Shown here: piece by piece, positions 35,625-47,027 of the stretch
Layout of the letters: the number at the start of each line of letters is the position of its first letter
Numbering within the stretch: position 1 is the first letter of the stretch
Source: Mycobacterium sp. ST-F2
GTDB taxonomy: Bacteria; Actinomycetota; Actinomycetes; Mycobacteriales; Mycobacteriaceae
Length of the DNA: 64,000 nucleotides
Direction of reading: 5' to 3'
Assembly (NCBI RefSeq): GCF_001905655.1
Contig: NZ_JMHT01000029.1
Span: 1 to 64,000, forward strand
Made by a program: the position numbers and the translations under genes
The notes under the pieces: generated by a model
Told to the model about the DNA's origin: nothing
The model's database searches: none
The model's input: the letters and a program-made list of their open reading frames with translations, nothing else

Positions 35625-36791
35625 TCAGTGGGCCAACGGATCGTGCTGAATGCGTTCTGGCGGGGCGCCTTTGGCAATCAGGGCGGCTTTGGTCGCGGCG
35701 ACCATCTTGGGCCCGCCGCACACCAGGATCTGCCGGTCGCCCCAGCTGCCGTAGCTGGTGACGACATCGGGGAGCAGTCCGGTCTGCCGGACGTGCAGCC
35801 CGCGAGGTGGCTGGACGTCCGGATAGTCGACGGCCCACGGTGGGTCGGTGGAGTACTCGGACACCGGCGTGACCGACAGCCACGGATTGGTGGCGGCGAT
35901 CTCCCAGAGGACACGCAGATCGTAGAGGTCGCAGGGGTAGCGCCCGCCGAAGAACAGGTGCACGCGGGGATTTTCGGCCTCGCGGCACAGGTTCATCAGC
36001 AGCGCGCGCAACGGAGCGAGGCCGGTGCTGCCGGCCACCATGAGCACATCGCCGTCAGAGCGTGAAACATGCATCCCGCCATGGGGATTCGAGAGGCGCC
36101 AGCGGTCCCCGGGAGTGGTCTGGTGGACGATCGCGGTGCTCACCATGCCGCCGCTGACCGATCGGATGTGGAACTCGATGGCGCCACTGGCGTCGGAGGG
36201 CATCGACGGACTCAGATGCCGCCACCGTCGCGGCCACTGCGGCACCTGCACCGCGACGTACTGACCGGCGTGATACGCCAGCGCCTGGTCCAGTTGCAGC
36301 CGCACCACCGACACGTCCCGGGTGACACGTAGATGCTCGACGACGGTGCCGTCGACGTACGGCGGGGTCTGTTCGGCATCGGCGGCACCGCGCATGACAC
36401 CGACGATCAGGTCGACGGCGTGGGTCGTCGCCTCGGCGACGCGCGCGTCCCAGTGGTCACCGAGCTCGTCACGCAGAGTGGCCAGTAGCGCATCGTGCAC
36501 CGCCGCGTAATGCTGTTGCCCCACACCGTATTTGCGGTGGTCCCGGCCGAGCTGTGCGAGGAAGGCCACGGGCTCCTCGGCCCGCTGATCGATGAACTCG
36601 CCGAGCACCCAGAACAGTGCCTGGCCGAACGCGGTCCGCTGCGCCGCCAGATCGGGCGGGAACAGGTCGCGCGCTGACGGATCGGTGGCGAACCAGCGGG
36701 CGTAGAAGCGGCCGACCACGTCGTCCCCGCCGCGCGCAGGGTCCATCGCGGCGCGCACCGTCGTCAGTGCTTCGCGGTCGTCAAGCCCCAT
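35625..36791 (-). CDS. globin-like/FAD-NAD(P) oxidoreductase (Rv0385-like)
   Basis: 388 residues; M. tuberculosis Rv0385, also near clpB, has about 390. Residues 1-130 are a globin domain with proximal His in GRDHRKYGV; 140-235 an FAD-binding barrel (HAGQYVAVQVP, WRHLSPSMP); 250-388 an NAD-binding domain (LMVAGSTGLAPLRALL, VCGGPKMV). This is flavohaemoglobin architecture with a divergent globin; members are suspected NO or O2-handling enzymes. ATG 36791 overlaps the end of the CYTH gene by 11 bases. Confidence 0.87.
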   Translation of the reverse strand: MGLDDREALTTVRAAMDPARGGDDVVGRFYARWFATDPSARDLFPPDLAAQRTAFGQALFWVLGEFIDQRAEEPVAFLAQLGRDHRKYGVGQQHYAAVHDALLATLRDELGDHWDARVAEATTHAVDLIVGVMRGAADAEQTPPYVDGTVVEHLRVTRDVSVVRLQLDQALAYHAGQYVAVQVPQWPRRWRHLSPSMPSDASGAIEFHIRSVSGGMVSTAIVHQTTPGDRWRLSNPHGGMHVSRSDGDVLMVAGSTGLAPLRALLMNLCREAENPRVHLFFGGRYPCDLYDLRVLWEIAATNPWLSVTPVSEYSTDPPWAVDYPDVQPPRGLHVRQTGLLPDVVTSYGSWGDRQILVCGGPKMVAATKAALIAKGAPPERIQHDPLAH

Positions 36792-37425
36792 CAGACATCG
36801 GCGACGTGGTGTCGAAGCGGTTTTCTCCCAGGGAGTTGACGAACGTGGGGCCCAGCAGCTCGAGTTCGCGTCGATGCGAGTCGGCCCATGCGCCGTACGG
36901 CAGGTGTGCCAGGTATTCGTTGCGGAAGCGGTCGTCCTCGGACACCTCGGTGACGCAGAACGTCGGGATGGCGAGGTCGACCACCGGTCCGCCGCGTTCG
37001 ACCTCGGCCAGCAGAAGCGGGGCATTGCTGCCCGTGAACCGGTCGATGATCCAGCCGTCCTCACCTAGCCACACCGAGTACCGCACCTTGGTGATCACAT
37101 GTTCTGCGCGCCGGACGATCTCACCGGCGACGAGTGGATCGAGTTCGCGCTCGGCCTCGTAGCGGGTGCCGCCGGCGGCCGGGCCCTTGGCGGTCATGGT
37201 GCCGATCGAGTCGGCGCCGATGGCGTCGATGAGATCGATCGCCGGATCGCTCAGATCGGTGGGAGCCGGGCCCTGCACGCGCACGCGGACGGCATAGCCG
37301 TCGGCCGCGAACAGGTAGGCCTGCACGATCAGGGCAGGACTCGGGTCAGACGCTGTGACAGCGGGCAGGTCGCGGACGAGGAACTTTCGTTCGAACTCGA
37401 AATCGCCGAAGCCGGATTCGGACAT
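36781..37425 (-). CDS. CYTH domain protein
   Basis: 214 residues with the N-terminal ExExK signature (EFERK, about 10-14) of triphosphate-tunnel metalloenzymes, followed by VRVRVQG, TAKGP and EAERELDP strands and acidic-basic pairs that would line the tunnel. Likely hydrolyses or binds a triphosphate or polyphosphate substrate; which one is unclear. Overlaps the globin-FAD gene, so the two are cotranslated. Confidence 0.87.
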   Translation of the reverse strand: MSESGFGDFEFERKFLVRDLPAVTASDPSPALIVQAYLFAADGYAVRVRVQGPAPTDLSDPAIDLIDAIGADSIGTMTAKGPAAGGTRYEAERELDPLVAGEIVRRAEHVITKVRYSVWLGEDGWIIDRFTGSNAPLLLAEVERGGPVVDLAIPTFCVTEVSEDDRFRNEYLAHLPYGAWADSHRRELELLGPTFVNSLGENRFDTTSPMSDGA

Positions 37426-37440
37426 GGTTGAACGGTAGTC

Positions 37441-38106
37441 CTAGAGGTGGCTCAGACCCTTGTATGCCACGAGAAGTCCGATGATGATCAGGATCCCGGC
37501 CACCAGCACCGCGTGCTGACGGTGTAGCCAGGCGCCCAGGCGCGCCATGGCCGGGTCCAGCCGCTCGCCGGCGGCGACGTACGTCAGGACCGGAATGGCG
37601 ACGGAGCTGCCGGCCACCAGGGCGAAATAGACGACGGACGCCAGGTTCGCGGCGCCGGGGAGCTCGTCGGTGCTGATGGCCAGGCCGGCGGCGATGCACA
37701 TGAACAGCACCTTGGGGTTCACCACTGCCAACACTGCCGCGGTCACGAAGCCCCGGGCCGGGGTGACCGTGGTCAGCTTCCGCATCCAGGCGGGCTCGTG
37801 GGCGTCGTGCGTGCGAGTGGCGAAGCGGTAGATGCCGAAGACGACGAGCAGGGCGCCGATCACGATGCGTATCCACGACGCCGTGGTCGACGGGTGACCG
37901 CCCGTGGGCATCAGGGCGGACAGCTTGACGAACGCCCCGGTCAGGACTGCGAGGGCCAGCAGCCAGCCGGCGAGGTAGGTCAGTCCCGTGGTGCGCGCGT
38001 GGGGTGATTGGAGCACCAGCACAGCGGGAATGATCGACAGCGGCGACAAGGCGACCACCAGGGCGAGGGGAATCAGTTCGGTCAGGACCGAAACCCAATC
38101 CGTCAT
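37441..38106 (-). CDS. GAP/LysE-type membrane protein
   Basis: 221 residues from ATG 38106. Six predicted membrane helices, the first with PLALVVALSPLSIIPAVL, a central loop with HEPAWMRKL, and NPKVLFMCIAAG, fitting the GAP (Sap-like) branch of the LysE superfamily. GAP proteins in mycobacteria are linked to surface glycopeptidolipid transport; export of another solute is equally possible. Divergent from clpB. Confidence 0.8.
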   Translation of the reverse strand: MTDWVSVLTELIPLALVVALSPLSIIPAVLVLQSPHARTTGLTYLAGWLLALAVLTGAFVKLSALMPTGGHPSTTASWIRIVIGALLVVFGIYRFATRTHDAHEPAWMRKLTTVTPARGFVTAAVLAVVNPKVLFMCIAAGLAISTDELPGAANLASVVYFALVAGSSVAIPVLTYVAAGERLDPAMARLGAWLHRQHAVLVAGILIIIGLLVAYKGLSHL

Positions 38107-38204
38107 GCCGACATTGTTGCTTACGGATCCGTCGATCTTGGCGGTTGGGCGCGGCAGAATTCCTGTAGTGACCCAGATCATGCGCAGATCGGAAATTTCC
38201 CAGA

Positions 38205-38225
38205 CTTGAGCGGAATAGACTCAAC
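38205..38225. promoter_or_regulatory. HAIR-type HspR operator upstream of clpB
   Basis: CTTGAGC-N7-ACTCAAC, a near-match to the HAIR consensus, 57 bp before the clpB start. It links clpB to the HspR regulon of the dnaK operon in the same window. Confidence 0.8.
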
Positions 38226-38281
38226 CTTGACGACGCTGAACAGAGCGACAAGCATTTTTCTGTAGACGAAAGGGAGGTGTC

Positions 38282-40828
<2,547 letters not shown>

Positions 40829-40842
40829 GTCAGTTATCGGGG

Positions 40843-40872
40843 AGCCCCGTCACACTTCGGTGTGGCGGGGCT
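40843..40872 (+). terminator. hairpin terminator after clpB
   Basis: AGCCCCGTCACAC and GTGTGGCGGGGCT pair with one G-U across a TTCG tetraloop, 14 bp after the clpB stop. No U tract follows, as is common for mycobacterial terminators. Confidence 0.7.
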
Positions 40873-40990
40873 TCCGGCACTTATGGCGTACCTTGAGGGG
40901 CCCGATCAGAGTGGTTCGGACCCCGCCGTAACGAGCTTGTGACCAATTCGAGTTCGGGCATTTCGGGTACCAGCCAGTAGGCTTGGGCGG

Positions 40991-41803
40991 ATGGTCCCGC
41001 TTTGGTTCACACTTTCCGCACTCTGCTTCGTGGGTGCGGCGGTGCTGCTGTACGTCGACATTGACCGTCGACGTGGCCTTGGACGGCGCCGTAAGTCCTG
41101 GGCGAAGTCGCATGGCTTCGACTACGAACACGAGACTCCCGACCTGGTCAAGCGGTGGAGCCGCGGCATCATGTCGACCGTCGGTGAGAACGTGCACGCC
41201 CGCAACGTGGTGCTCGGCCAGATTCGTGGCGAGGCCGTGTTCATCTTCGATCTCGACGACGTGGCCACCGTCATCGCGCTGCACCGCAAGGTCGGCACCA
41301 ACGTCGCCGTGGACGTGCGGCTCAAGGACATCCCGGAGCCGCGGGAGAACGACATCTGGCTGCTGGGCGCCATCGGCCCGCGCATGGTCTACTCCACCAA
41401 CCTCGATGCCGCCCGTCGCGCCTGCGACCGCCGCATGGTGACCTTCTCGCACACCGCCCCGGATTGCGCCGAGGTCATGTGGAACGAGCAGAACTGGACG
41501 CTCGTCTCCATGCCCATCACGAGTACCCGCGCTCAGTGGGATGAGGGTCTGCGCACCGTCCGCCAGTTCAACGACCTGCTGCGCGTGCTGCCGCCCGTGC
41601 CGTCGGGCCAGAACAGCGTCGCCGGCCAGGCCGTCGCCCGTCGCAGCGGCTCGCCGAGTCGTCCGCTCAGCGCCGGCCCGATGCGGCAGAACGAGCTGCC
41701 CGCCGGCCGCAGCAACCAGGCCCCCGGCCGCGCCGACATCGGCCGCTACACGCAGTTCGCACCGGCCCGTAACGGCCGCCCCGCGCCGAATTATCAGCGC
41801 TGA
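40991..41803 (+). CDS. ttfA: TtfA, trehalose monomycolate transport factor
   Basis: 270 residues from ATG 40991. One N-terminal membrane segment (about 4-24), a conserved cytosolic domain (WAKSHGFDYEHETPDLVKRW, here in two parts WAKSHGFDY and ETPDLVKRW; later QFNDLLRVLPPVPSGQ) and a disordered C-terminal tail rich in Arg, Pro and Asn. Order clpB-ttfA matches M. tuberculosis Rv0384c-Rv0383c. TtfA is an essential partner of MmpL3 in moving trehalose monomycolate to the periplasm; the tail is not conserved. Confidence 0.85.
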   Translation: MVPLWFTLSALCFVGAAVLLYVDIDRRRGLGRRRKSWAKSHGFDYEHETPDLVKRWSRGIMSTVGENVHARNVVLGQIRGEAVFIFDLDDVATVIALHRKVGTNVAVDVRLKDIPEPRENDIWLLGAIGPRMVYSTNLDAARRACDRRMVTFSHTAPDCAEVMWNEQNWTLVSMPITSTRAQWDEGLRTVRQFNDLLRVLPPVPSGQNSVAGQAVARRSGSPSRPLSAGPMRQNELPAGRSNQAPGRADIGRYTQFAPARNGRPAPNYQR

Positions 41804-41828
41804 GCCGCCTGCGGCTAACCTGAGCCGC

Positions 41829-42740
41829 ATGTCTTTTCGCAGGTTGGCCTCGCGGCTGCTGGCAGTGCTGCTGGCCGGCGTGCTGGTCGCATGTTCGGGT
41901 GACGGTTCCGCCAGCACCAGCGTCTTCGGTGCCCCCAGTGCGAAAATCGGCGAGTCGCAGGCGCTGCTCGGCTGGAACGTGTCGGTGTCCAACCTGCGCT
42001 TCCAGGACGATCAGGTGATGATCGACGTGGACATGGCCGCCGCGAAAGCCGGTGGCGAACACGCCAAGCCCGAGGCGCTGCGCTTCGGCCTGTACGGCGC
42101 ACTGGCGCACCCCATCGAAGCGAACGTGATCGGTGGCTGCGACGGCGTCCCCAACCTGAAGATCAATCCGGCCGTCGTGCAGAACCCGGACAAGGTAACC
42201 GGCACAGTCTGTTTGGGACCCATGCGGGACCAGTCGCAGGTGCGCGGCGTCTACCTGTATTCGCCTGCCGACCGGATCAAGGACACCACCGTGGCCTACG
42301 GTGCGGCGTACCCGGTGGGCCTGACGCCCACCAACGAGTCCGACACCGGACTGTCGCTGAAAGCCACCAGCGTGGACGGGTTCCGGGCCGACGGCAGCCA
42401 GTTGAACCCCGTGGCCCTGGGCGATCCGGCGGCGTTCACCGGCAACGGCTACATGCTGCTGGGTCTCGAAATCCTCGGCGCGGCAAGCAGATACAAGGAT
42501 GACTCGGCCAAGCGGGGCGGCCCGTTGATGATCGCGGTCGCGCCGACACTGCCGCCGCCCGGACTGTCGCACGCATGTGATGTCTACGGCTCCACGCTGC
42601 TGGTGCTGCCGGACTCGTCGCAGGGCGCGATCTCGACGCGCGCCTCGCTCTGCACCCAGGGTGAGATCAACCAGGCCCTGCTGTACGCCACCGTCACCGT
42701 GGTGGGAACCCATGCGGCGGTGTGGATTTCGCGTGCCTGA
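41829..42740 (+). CDS. lipoprotein (Rv0381c-like)
   Basis: 303 residues from ATG 41829, which gives a signal peptide with lipobox LVAC (Cys at about residue 21). The mature protein has paired cysteines (GGCDGV, TVCLG, HACDV, SLCTQ) and no recognised domain. M. tuberculosis Rv0381c has about the same length and lies two genes from ttfA. The stop overlaps the start of the methyltransferase gene. Likely anchored outside the cytoplasmic membrane. Confidence 0.8.
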   Translation: MSFRRLASRLLAVLLAGVLVACSGDGSASTSVFGAPSAKIGESQALLGWNVSVSNLRFQDDQVMIDVDMAAAKAGGEHAKPEALRFGLYGALAHPIEANVIGGCDGVPNLKINPAVVQNPDKVTGTVCLGPMRDQSQVRGVYLYSPADRIKDTTVAYGAAYPVGLTPTNESDTGLSLKATSVDGFRADGSQLNPVALGDPAAFTGNGYMLLGLEILGAASRYKDDSAKRGGPLMIAVAPTLPPPGLSHACDVYGSTLLVLPDSSQGAISTRASLCTQGEINQALLYATVTVVGTHAAVWISRA

Positions 42741-43398
42741 GCAGGCCGCTGATCACACTGATGTGCCCGGTCCCACCGAGTGGGGTGCCGGGCCCGGCGT
42801 CGGCCCCTGGCCGGGCGAGCTGCCCGACGACCCGCGCTACGACCCGGAGTTGTTGCGCGAGGGCGACACTCGCAACGTCGTCGACGCCTACCGGTACTGG
42901 ACGCGGGAGGCGATCATCGCCGACATCGACAACCGTCGGCACCCCTTGCACATCGCGATCGAGAATTTCGGCAACGATGCCAACATCGGCGCGGTGGTCC
43001 GCACCGCGAACGCGTTTGCCGTGGACACCGTGCACATCGTCGGCCGCCGGCGGTGGAATCGTCGCGGCGCCATGGTGACCGACCGCTACCAGCGGCTCAT
43101 GCACCATGCCACCACCGCCGAATTGCTGGCCTTCGCCCACGACGCCGGGCTGACCCCGGTCGCCGTCGACAACGTGCCCGGCTCGGTGCGGCTGGAAGAG
43201 ACGGTGCTGCCCCGCGAATGCCTGTTGATCTTCGGGCAGGAAGGTCCGGGCATCACCGACGACGCCAAGACTGGGTCGATGATGACGGTGTCCATCGCGC
43301 AATTCGGTTCGACTCGCAGCATCAACGCCGGGGTGGCCGCCGGGATCGTCATGCATACCTGGATCAGCCAACATGCAGGACTGGATCGGGCCTGGTAG
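42733..43398 (+). CDS. TrmH/SpoU-family RNA methyltransferase (Rv0380c-like)
   Basis: 221 residues from GTG 42733, inside the end of the lipoprotein gene (8-bp overlap). The three SPOUT motifs are visible: ENFGNDANIGAVVRTANAF, LIFGQEGPGIT and STRSINAGVAAGI, the last with the Asn-containing knot. Transfers a methyl group from SAM to a ribose 2'-OH in tRNA or rRNA; the target is not predictable. N-terminal 60 residues are an extra acidic/Pro-rich region. Confidence 0.88.
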   Translation: MPEQAADHTDVPGPTEWGAGPGVGPWPGELPDDPRYDPELLREGDTRNVVDAYRYWTREAIIADIDNRRHPLHIAIENFGNDANIGAVVRTANAFAVDTVHIVGRRRWNRRGAMVTDRYQRLMHHATTAELLAFAHDAGLTPVAVDNVPGSVRLEETVLPRECLLIFGQEGPGITDDAKTGSMMTVSIAQFGSTRSINAGVAAGIVMHTWISQHAGLDRAW

Positions 43399-43404
43399 GG
43401 CAGG

Positions 43405-44544
43405 ATGGAACGCATGGATGAGCGTCCGGTGGAGCGCAGCGACGGGGGTGCAATTTGGGCTAACCGTGCGGCCAGCGCCGAAACGGCTGTGACCAATCGG
43501 CATATCCGGCGGCTCTGGGGGATGCCCGGCACCCAGCTGGGCGTGGTCGCCTGGCCGTCGACGCGGGCCGACCGGCTGTTCAAGAGCTGGGATTATTGGT
43601 GGCAGGCGCACCTGCTGGACTGCTTGATCGACGCGCAGTTGCGCGACCCGCAGGAGCACCGCGTCGCTCGCATCAGCCGTCAGATTCGCGGACACCGACT
43701 GCGCAACAACGGGGCCTGGACCAACAACTACTACGACGACATGGCGTGGATGGCGCTCGCGCTGGAGCGCTCCGGCCGGCTGGTCGGCGTGGCGCGGCCC
43801 AAGGCGCTCAAGACGTTTGCCGACCAGTTCCTCCAGGCCTGGGTGCCCGAGGACGGCGGCGGCATTCCGTGGCGCAAACAGGACCAGTTCTTCAACGCCC
43901 CCGCCAACGGTCCGGCCGGCATCTTCCTGGCTCGCCACGACCGTTTGCGGCGGGCGCAACAGATGTCCGACTGGATCGACGACACGCTGATCGACCCCGA
44001 CACCCACCTGGTGTTCGACGGCATCAAGGCCGGCTCGATGGTGCGCGCCCAGTACACCTACTGCCAGGGCGTGGTGCTGGGCCTGGAAGTGGAACTGGCC
44101 GTGCGCACCGGGGATTCGCGGCATGTGGAGCGGGTGCACCGTCTGGTGGCGGCGGTCAAGGAGCACATGCTCGACGAAGGTGTGATCAGGGGAGCGGGCG
44201 GCGGCGACGGTGGCCTGTTCGGTGCCATCCTGGCGCGCTACCTGACGTTGGTGGCCACGACGTTGCCGGGCGGTTCCGAGGACGACGAAACCGCCAGGGC
44301 CACCGCCCGCGAGCTGGTCCTGAAATCGGCTGAGTCGGCATGGGACTACCGGCAGACCGTCGACGGCGTCCCGCTGTTCGGTGCGTTCTGGGATCGCGCC
44401 GCCGAGCTGCCGAAGGTCGCCGGCGAGAAGGCGAAATCTGTTGACGGCGCGGTGAACTCGTCCGATATCCCGGAACGGGACCTCTCGGTGCAGGTGGCCG
44501 GCTGGATGCTGATGGAAGCGGCCTACACGCTGACCGAGTCCTGA
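43405..44544 (+). CDS. GH76 family protein, putative alpha-1,6-mannanase
   Basis: 379 residues from ATG 43405; ATG 43414 is an alternative with better-spaced AGGA. The alpha/alpha-barrel pattern of glycoside hydrolase family 76 is visible, with the catalytic Asp pair in NNYYDDMAWM (about 110-119), TYCQGVVLGLEVEL and VIRGAGGGDGGLF. Similar in length to M. tuberculosis Rv0365c. No signal peptide, so it probably acts on cytosolic or intermediate mannosides, possibly in lipomannan metabolism. Confidence 0.85.
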   Translation: MERMDERPVERSDGGAIWANRAASAETAVTNRHIRRLWGMPGTQLGVVAWPSTRADRLFKSWDYWWQAHLLDCLIDAQLRDPQEHRVARISRQIRGHRLRNNGAWTNNYYDDMAWMALALERSGRLVGVARPKALKTFADQFLQAWVPEDGGGIPWRKQDQFFNAPANGPAGIFLARHDRLRRAQQMSDWIDDTLIDPDTHLVFDGIKAGSMVRAQYTYCQGVVLGLEVELAVRTGDSRHVERVHRLVAAVKEHMLDEGVIRGAGGGDGGLFGAILARYLTLVATTLPGGSEDDETARATARELVLKSAESAWDYRQTVDGVPLFGAFWDRAAELPKVAGEKAKSVDGAVNSSDIPERDLSVQVAGWMLMEAAYTLTES

Positions 44545-44862
44545 CTACGACTTGGGCGCGGACTGACGGCAGTACGCGGTGATGGCGATCCCGCCGAACT
44601 TGATGGCGTCCCTGTCGGACAGGTTGGAGTTCTTCTTCAGGTAGGCCAGCGCGTTGTTGACGTTGCCGGAGCCCAGCGCGCCGCAGGTGCCGTGGGCGAG
44701 CTTGATCGCCGTGCTGTCCGGCATGCTGAGGCCCTTGTCATGGATGGCTTGCAGGAACACCGGGTCCATCTGGTCGTCAGCCTGCGCCGGGGCGGCCAGC
44801 ACTCCGGCAGCCGCTGCGGACGTGAGTGCCGCGAGGAGGGCCGCGGCGCGCGTGGACTTCAT
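44545..44862 (-). CDS. DUF732 secreted protein
   Basis: 105 residues. Signal peptide ending AQA (1-28), then the DUF732 core: FLQAIHDKGL, AIKLAHGTCGALG and AITAYCRQ, with two cysteines spaced for one disulfide. A common mycobacterial secreted family of unknown function. Converges on the GH76 gene with stop codons directly abutting. Confidence 0.9.
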   Translation of the reverse strand: MKSTRAAALLAALTSAAAAGVLAAPAQADDQMDPVFLQAIHDKGLSMPDSTAIKLAHGTCGALGSGNVNNALAYLKKNSNLSDRDAIKFGGIAITAYCRQSAPKS

Positions 44863-45026
44863 TCTGGATCCCCTATGGACTCGGTTTGCTGTCAGGCTAC
44901 GCGACGCCCGCTGATCAGGGGGTGGAGTCTTGTCGAAGAGGACAGGAATTTATTCAGAAGCGTCAGCGTCGTATACTTAGTCACGCTTATTGCATATTGC
45001 ATTTTTTGTTATTTCGGAGGTTGGCT

Positions 45027-45308
45027 ATGGCCACGTTCAAGAAGATTGTGCTGACTACCGCATTTGCCGCGAGCCTCGGAGCTGGCGTTTTGGGTCTGGG
45101 TGCGGGCATTGCCGCAGCTGCGCCGGTTACCGATCCGGCCGTCATCCCGATGGACCGCGGCGGCCACGGCCACGACGACTGGTATGACCACCCCGGCCGG
45201 GGTTGGGGCGCCCCGGGCTGGCGTGGTGATGGCTGGGATGGCCCCCAGGTGTACGTCAATCTTCCGTGCGTGACCGGCCCCGCCGGAATCGTCACCGTCT
45301 GCCCGTAG
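45027..45308 (+). CDS. small secreted Gly/His/Trp-rich protein
   Basis: 93 residues from ATG 45027, with CGGAGG six bases upstream. Signal peptide 1-33 ending AAA, then GGHGHDDWYDHPGRGWGAP, GWRGDGW and a C-terminal pair of cysteines (LPCVTGPAGIVTVCP). The His/Asp-rich stretch could bind metal; this is a guess from composition. The upstream 160 bp is AT-rich, with TATACT at 44969-44974 as a possible -10 element. Confidence 0.75.
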   Translation: MATFKKIVLTTAFAASLGAGVLGLGAGIAAAAPVTDPAVIPMDRGGHGHDDWYDHPGRGWGAPGWRGDGWDGPQVYVNLPCVTGPAGIVTVCP

Positions 45309-45330
45309 CTCTTCGGCGCTGACGATTCAT

Positions 45331-45388
45331 CTCCTTCGCACTGGGTAACCCCTGGCGTTGTACCGCCAGATATCCAGATGCGAAGGAG
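45331..45388 (+). promoter_or_regulatory. leader hairpin sequestering a Shine-Dalgarno
   Basis: CTCCTTCGCACTGG (45331-45344) pairs with CCAG-A-TGCGAAGGAG (45374-45388) in 14 base pairs with one bulged A; inside it CTGGCG and CGCCAG (45352-45357, 45364-45369) form a second stem. The 3' strand contains AAGGAG, the ribosome site of the lipoprotein gene starting at 45396. The fold would block translation unless opened. Confidence 0.6.
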
Positions 45389-45395
45389 GAGAACG

Positions 45396-45848
45396 TTGGT
45401 TCGCAAGAGTGTCGTGATCTGCGTGGTGGCCGTAGGGCTGGCCGGCTGTACGACGCATCGGTCCGAACCCGACGTCGGGTCGCCGAGCGCAGCGCTACCG
45501 GCGCCGCAGGTCTTCGTCGACGGGCAGCCCCGGCCCGTGATCGGCGGTGTCACCTGTCACCAGGCGGGTGACAACGTCACGATCGGGATCGGCGACATGT
45601 CCAACGGGGTCGGTGCCGTTGTGAGCACGAGCAACCCGCCGCGGGTCCGCAGTGTCGGGCTGGGCACGGTGGACGGTGTTGCGCTGGGCTACACGAATGC
45701 CGACCCGGGCCAGGCGAACAACGTCGCCGCCGCGGTGCAGGGCCGGTCGTACACCATCAAGGGCACAGCCACGGGCAGCGACCTGCGAGACCTGCGGTCG
45801 CCGCAAGAGGTGAACAGGACGTTCCAGATGGACGTGACGTGCCCGTAG
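45396..45848 (+). CDS. LpqH (19-kDa)-family lipoprotein
   Basis: 150 residues from TTG 45396, six bases after AAGGAGG; the in-frame ATG at 45378 overlaps the ribosome site and is unlikely. Lipobox GLAGC, then the family pattern: GGVTCHQAGDNVTIGIGD, SVGLGTVDGVALGYTN, GRSYTIKGTATGSD and a terminal TCP. Relatives are the surface lipoproteins LpqH and LppE. Translation is probably controlled by the leader hairpin. Confidence 0.85.
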   Translation: MVRKSVVICVVAVGLAGCTTHRSEPDVGSPSAALPAPQVFVDGQPRPVIGGVTCHQAGDNVTIGIGDMSNGVGAVVSTSNPPRVRSVGLGTVDGVALGYTNADPGQANNVAAAVQGRSYTIKGTATGSDLRDLRSPQEVNRTFQMDVTCP

Positions 45849-45865
45849 CACCAAGATGATTGCTC

Positions 45866-47023
45866 GTGACCGCGCCGGCTGAGGATGCATCGCATCGAGT
45901 AACGCTGGGCACGGTGCTACGAGAGTGGGGCACCATCGGGTGCATCGGTTTCGGCGGCCCGCCCACACACATCAAGCTGCTGCGCAGCCTGTGCGTGGAG
46001 CGGCGCCGCTGGATCGGTGCCACCGAGTTCGAGGACGCCATCGCGACCTGCAACCTGCTGCCCGGGCCGGCGTCGACGCAGCTGTCGATCTACTGTGCCT
46101 GGCGAGTGCGCGGTCGGTTGGGCGCGCTGGTCGGTGGTGCCGCGTTCATCGTGCCGGGGCTCATCGTCATCCTGGGGCTGGCGGCACTGTTCCTGGCGGG
46201 CTCACCGCCGCGGTGGGTTCTGGCCGCGGGTGCCGGCGCGGGTGCCGCGGTGGCCGCCGTCGCTGTGCATGCCGGGGCAGCGCTGATCCCGGCGAGTTGG
46301 CAGCGTCGCACCAGTGCCGTCCGGTGGATGCTGTACCTCGTGCTGGGTGCGCTGGCCGCGGCCCTGCTCGGGCCGTGGCTGGTTGTCGTGCTGTTGGCTT
46401 GTGGCGTAATGGAATTGGCGCGGACCACGACGCTGCCCACATCCAGCGCGCGCGGCATGCCGGTGCTGGCGTTCCAGACCCTGACATTGGGCACGTTGGG
46501 TTCGTTGTGCTGGGTGGCGTTGAAGGTCGGCGCGCTGTCGTACGGCGGTGGGTTCGTGATCATTCCGCTCATGCAGGCCGACGCTGTCGACCACTACCAC
46601 TGGATGAGCGGGCCGCAGTTCCTCAATGCCGTTGCGCTGGGCCAGATCACGCCGGGGCCGGTGGTGCAGACCGTCGCCGTCGTCGGCTACGCCGCCGCGG
46701 GGTTGATCGGCGGGGTGCTGGCGTCGGTGGTGGCGTTCAGTCCGTCATTCCTGTTCATCCTGTTGGGCGCCAAGCACTTCGACCGGATTCGCGGCAACGA
46801 CTACGTGCGCGCATTCCTGGACGGTGCGGGCCCGGCAGCCATCGGGGCGATCCTCGGTTCGGCGGTACCGCTGGCCATGTCGATCAGCGAGGCGTGGCAG
46901 TACGTGGTGCTGGCTGTGGCGGTGGTCGCGGTGTTCAGTCGGCTGAACGTTGTGATCACCTTGCTGCTGGCCGCGGTGGCCGGCGTGCTCGCCACGGCAC
47001 TCGGCATGCCGTTGCCCGGTTGA
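45866..47023 (+). CDS. chrA: chromate transporter family protein (ChrA)
   Basis: 385 residues from GTG 45866 (TTG 45860 is also possible). Two homologous halves: the first with FGGPPTHIKLL and NLLPGPASTQLS, the second with GALSYGGGFVIIPLMQ and ALGQITPGPVVQT, giving 10-12 membrane helices. Long-chain CHR protein that exports chromate or a related oxyanion. Close to the arsenic genes but with its own transcription unit. Confidence 0.9.
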   Translation: MTAPAEDASHRVTLGTVLREWGTIGCIGFGGPPTHIKLLRSLCVERRRWIGATEFEDAIATCNLLPGPASTQLSIYCAWRVRGRLGALVGGAAFIVPGLIVILGLAALFLAGSPPRWVLAAGAGAGAAVAAVAVHAGAALIPASWQRRTSAVRWMLYLVLGALAAALLGPWLVVVLLACGVMELARTTTLPTSSARGMPVLAFQTLTLGTLGSLCWVALKVGALSYGGGFVIIPLMQADAVDHYHWMSGPQFLNAVALGQITPGPVVQTVAVVGYAAAGLIGGVLASVVAFSPSFLFILLGAKHFDRIRGNDYVRAFLDGAGPAAIGAILGSAVPLAMSISEAWQYVVLAVAVVAVFSRLNVVITLLLAAVAGVLATALGMPLPG

Positions 47024-47027
47024 CCGG

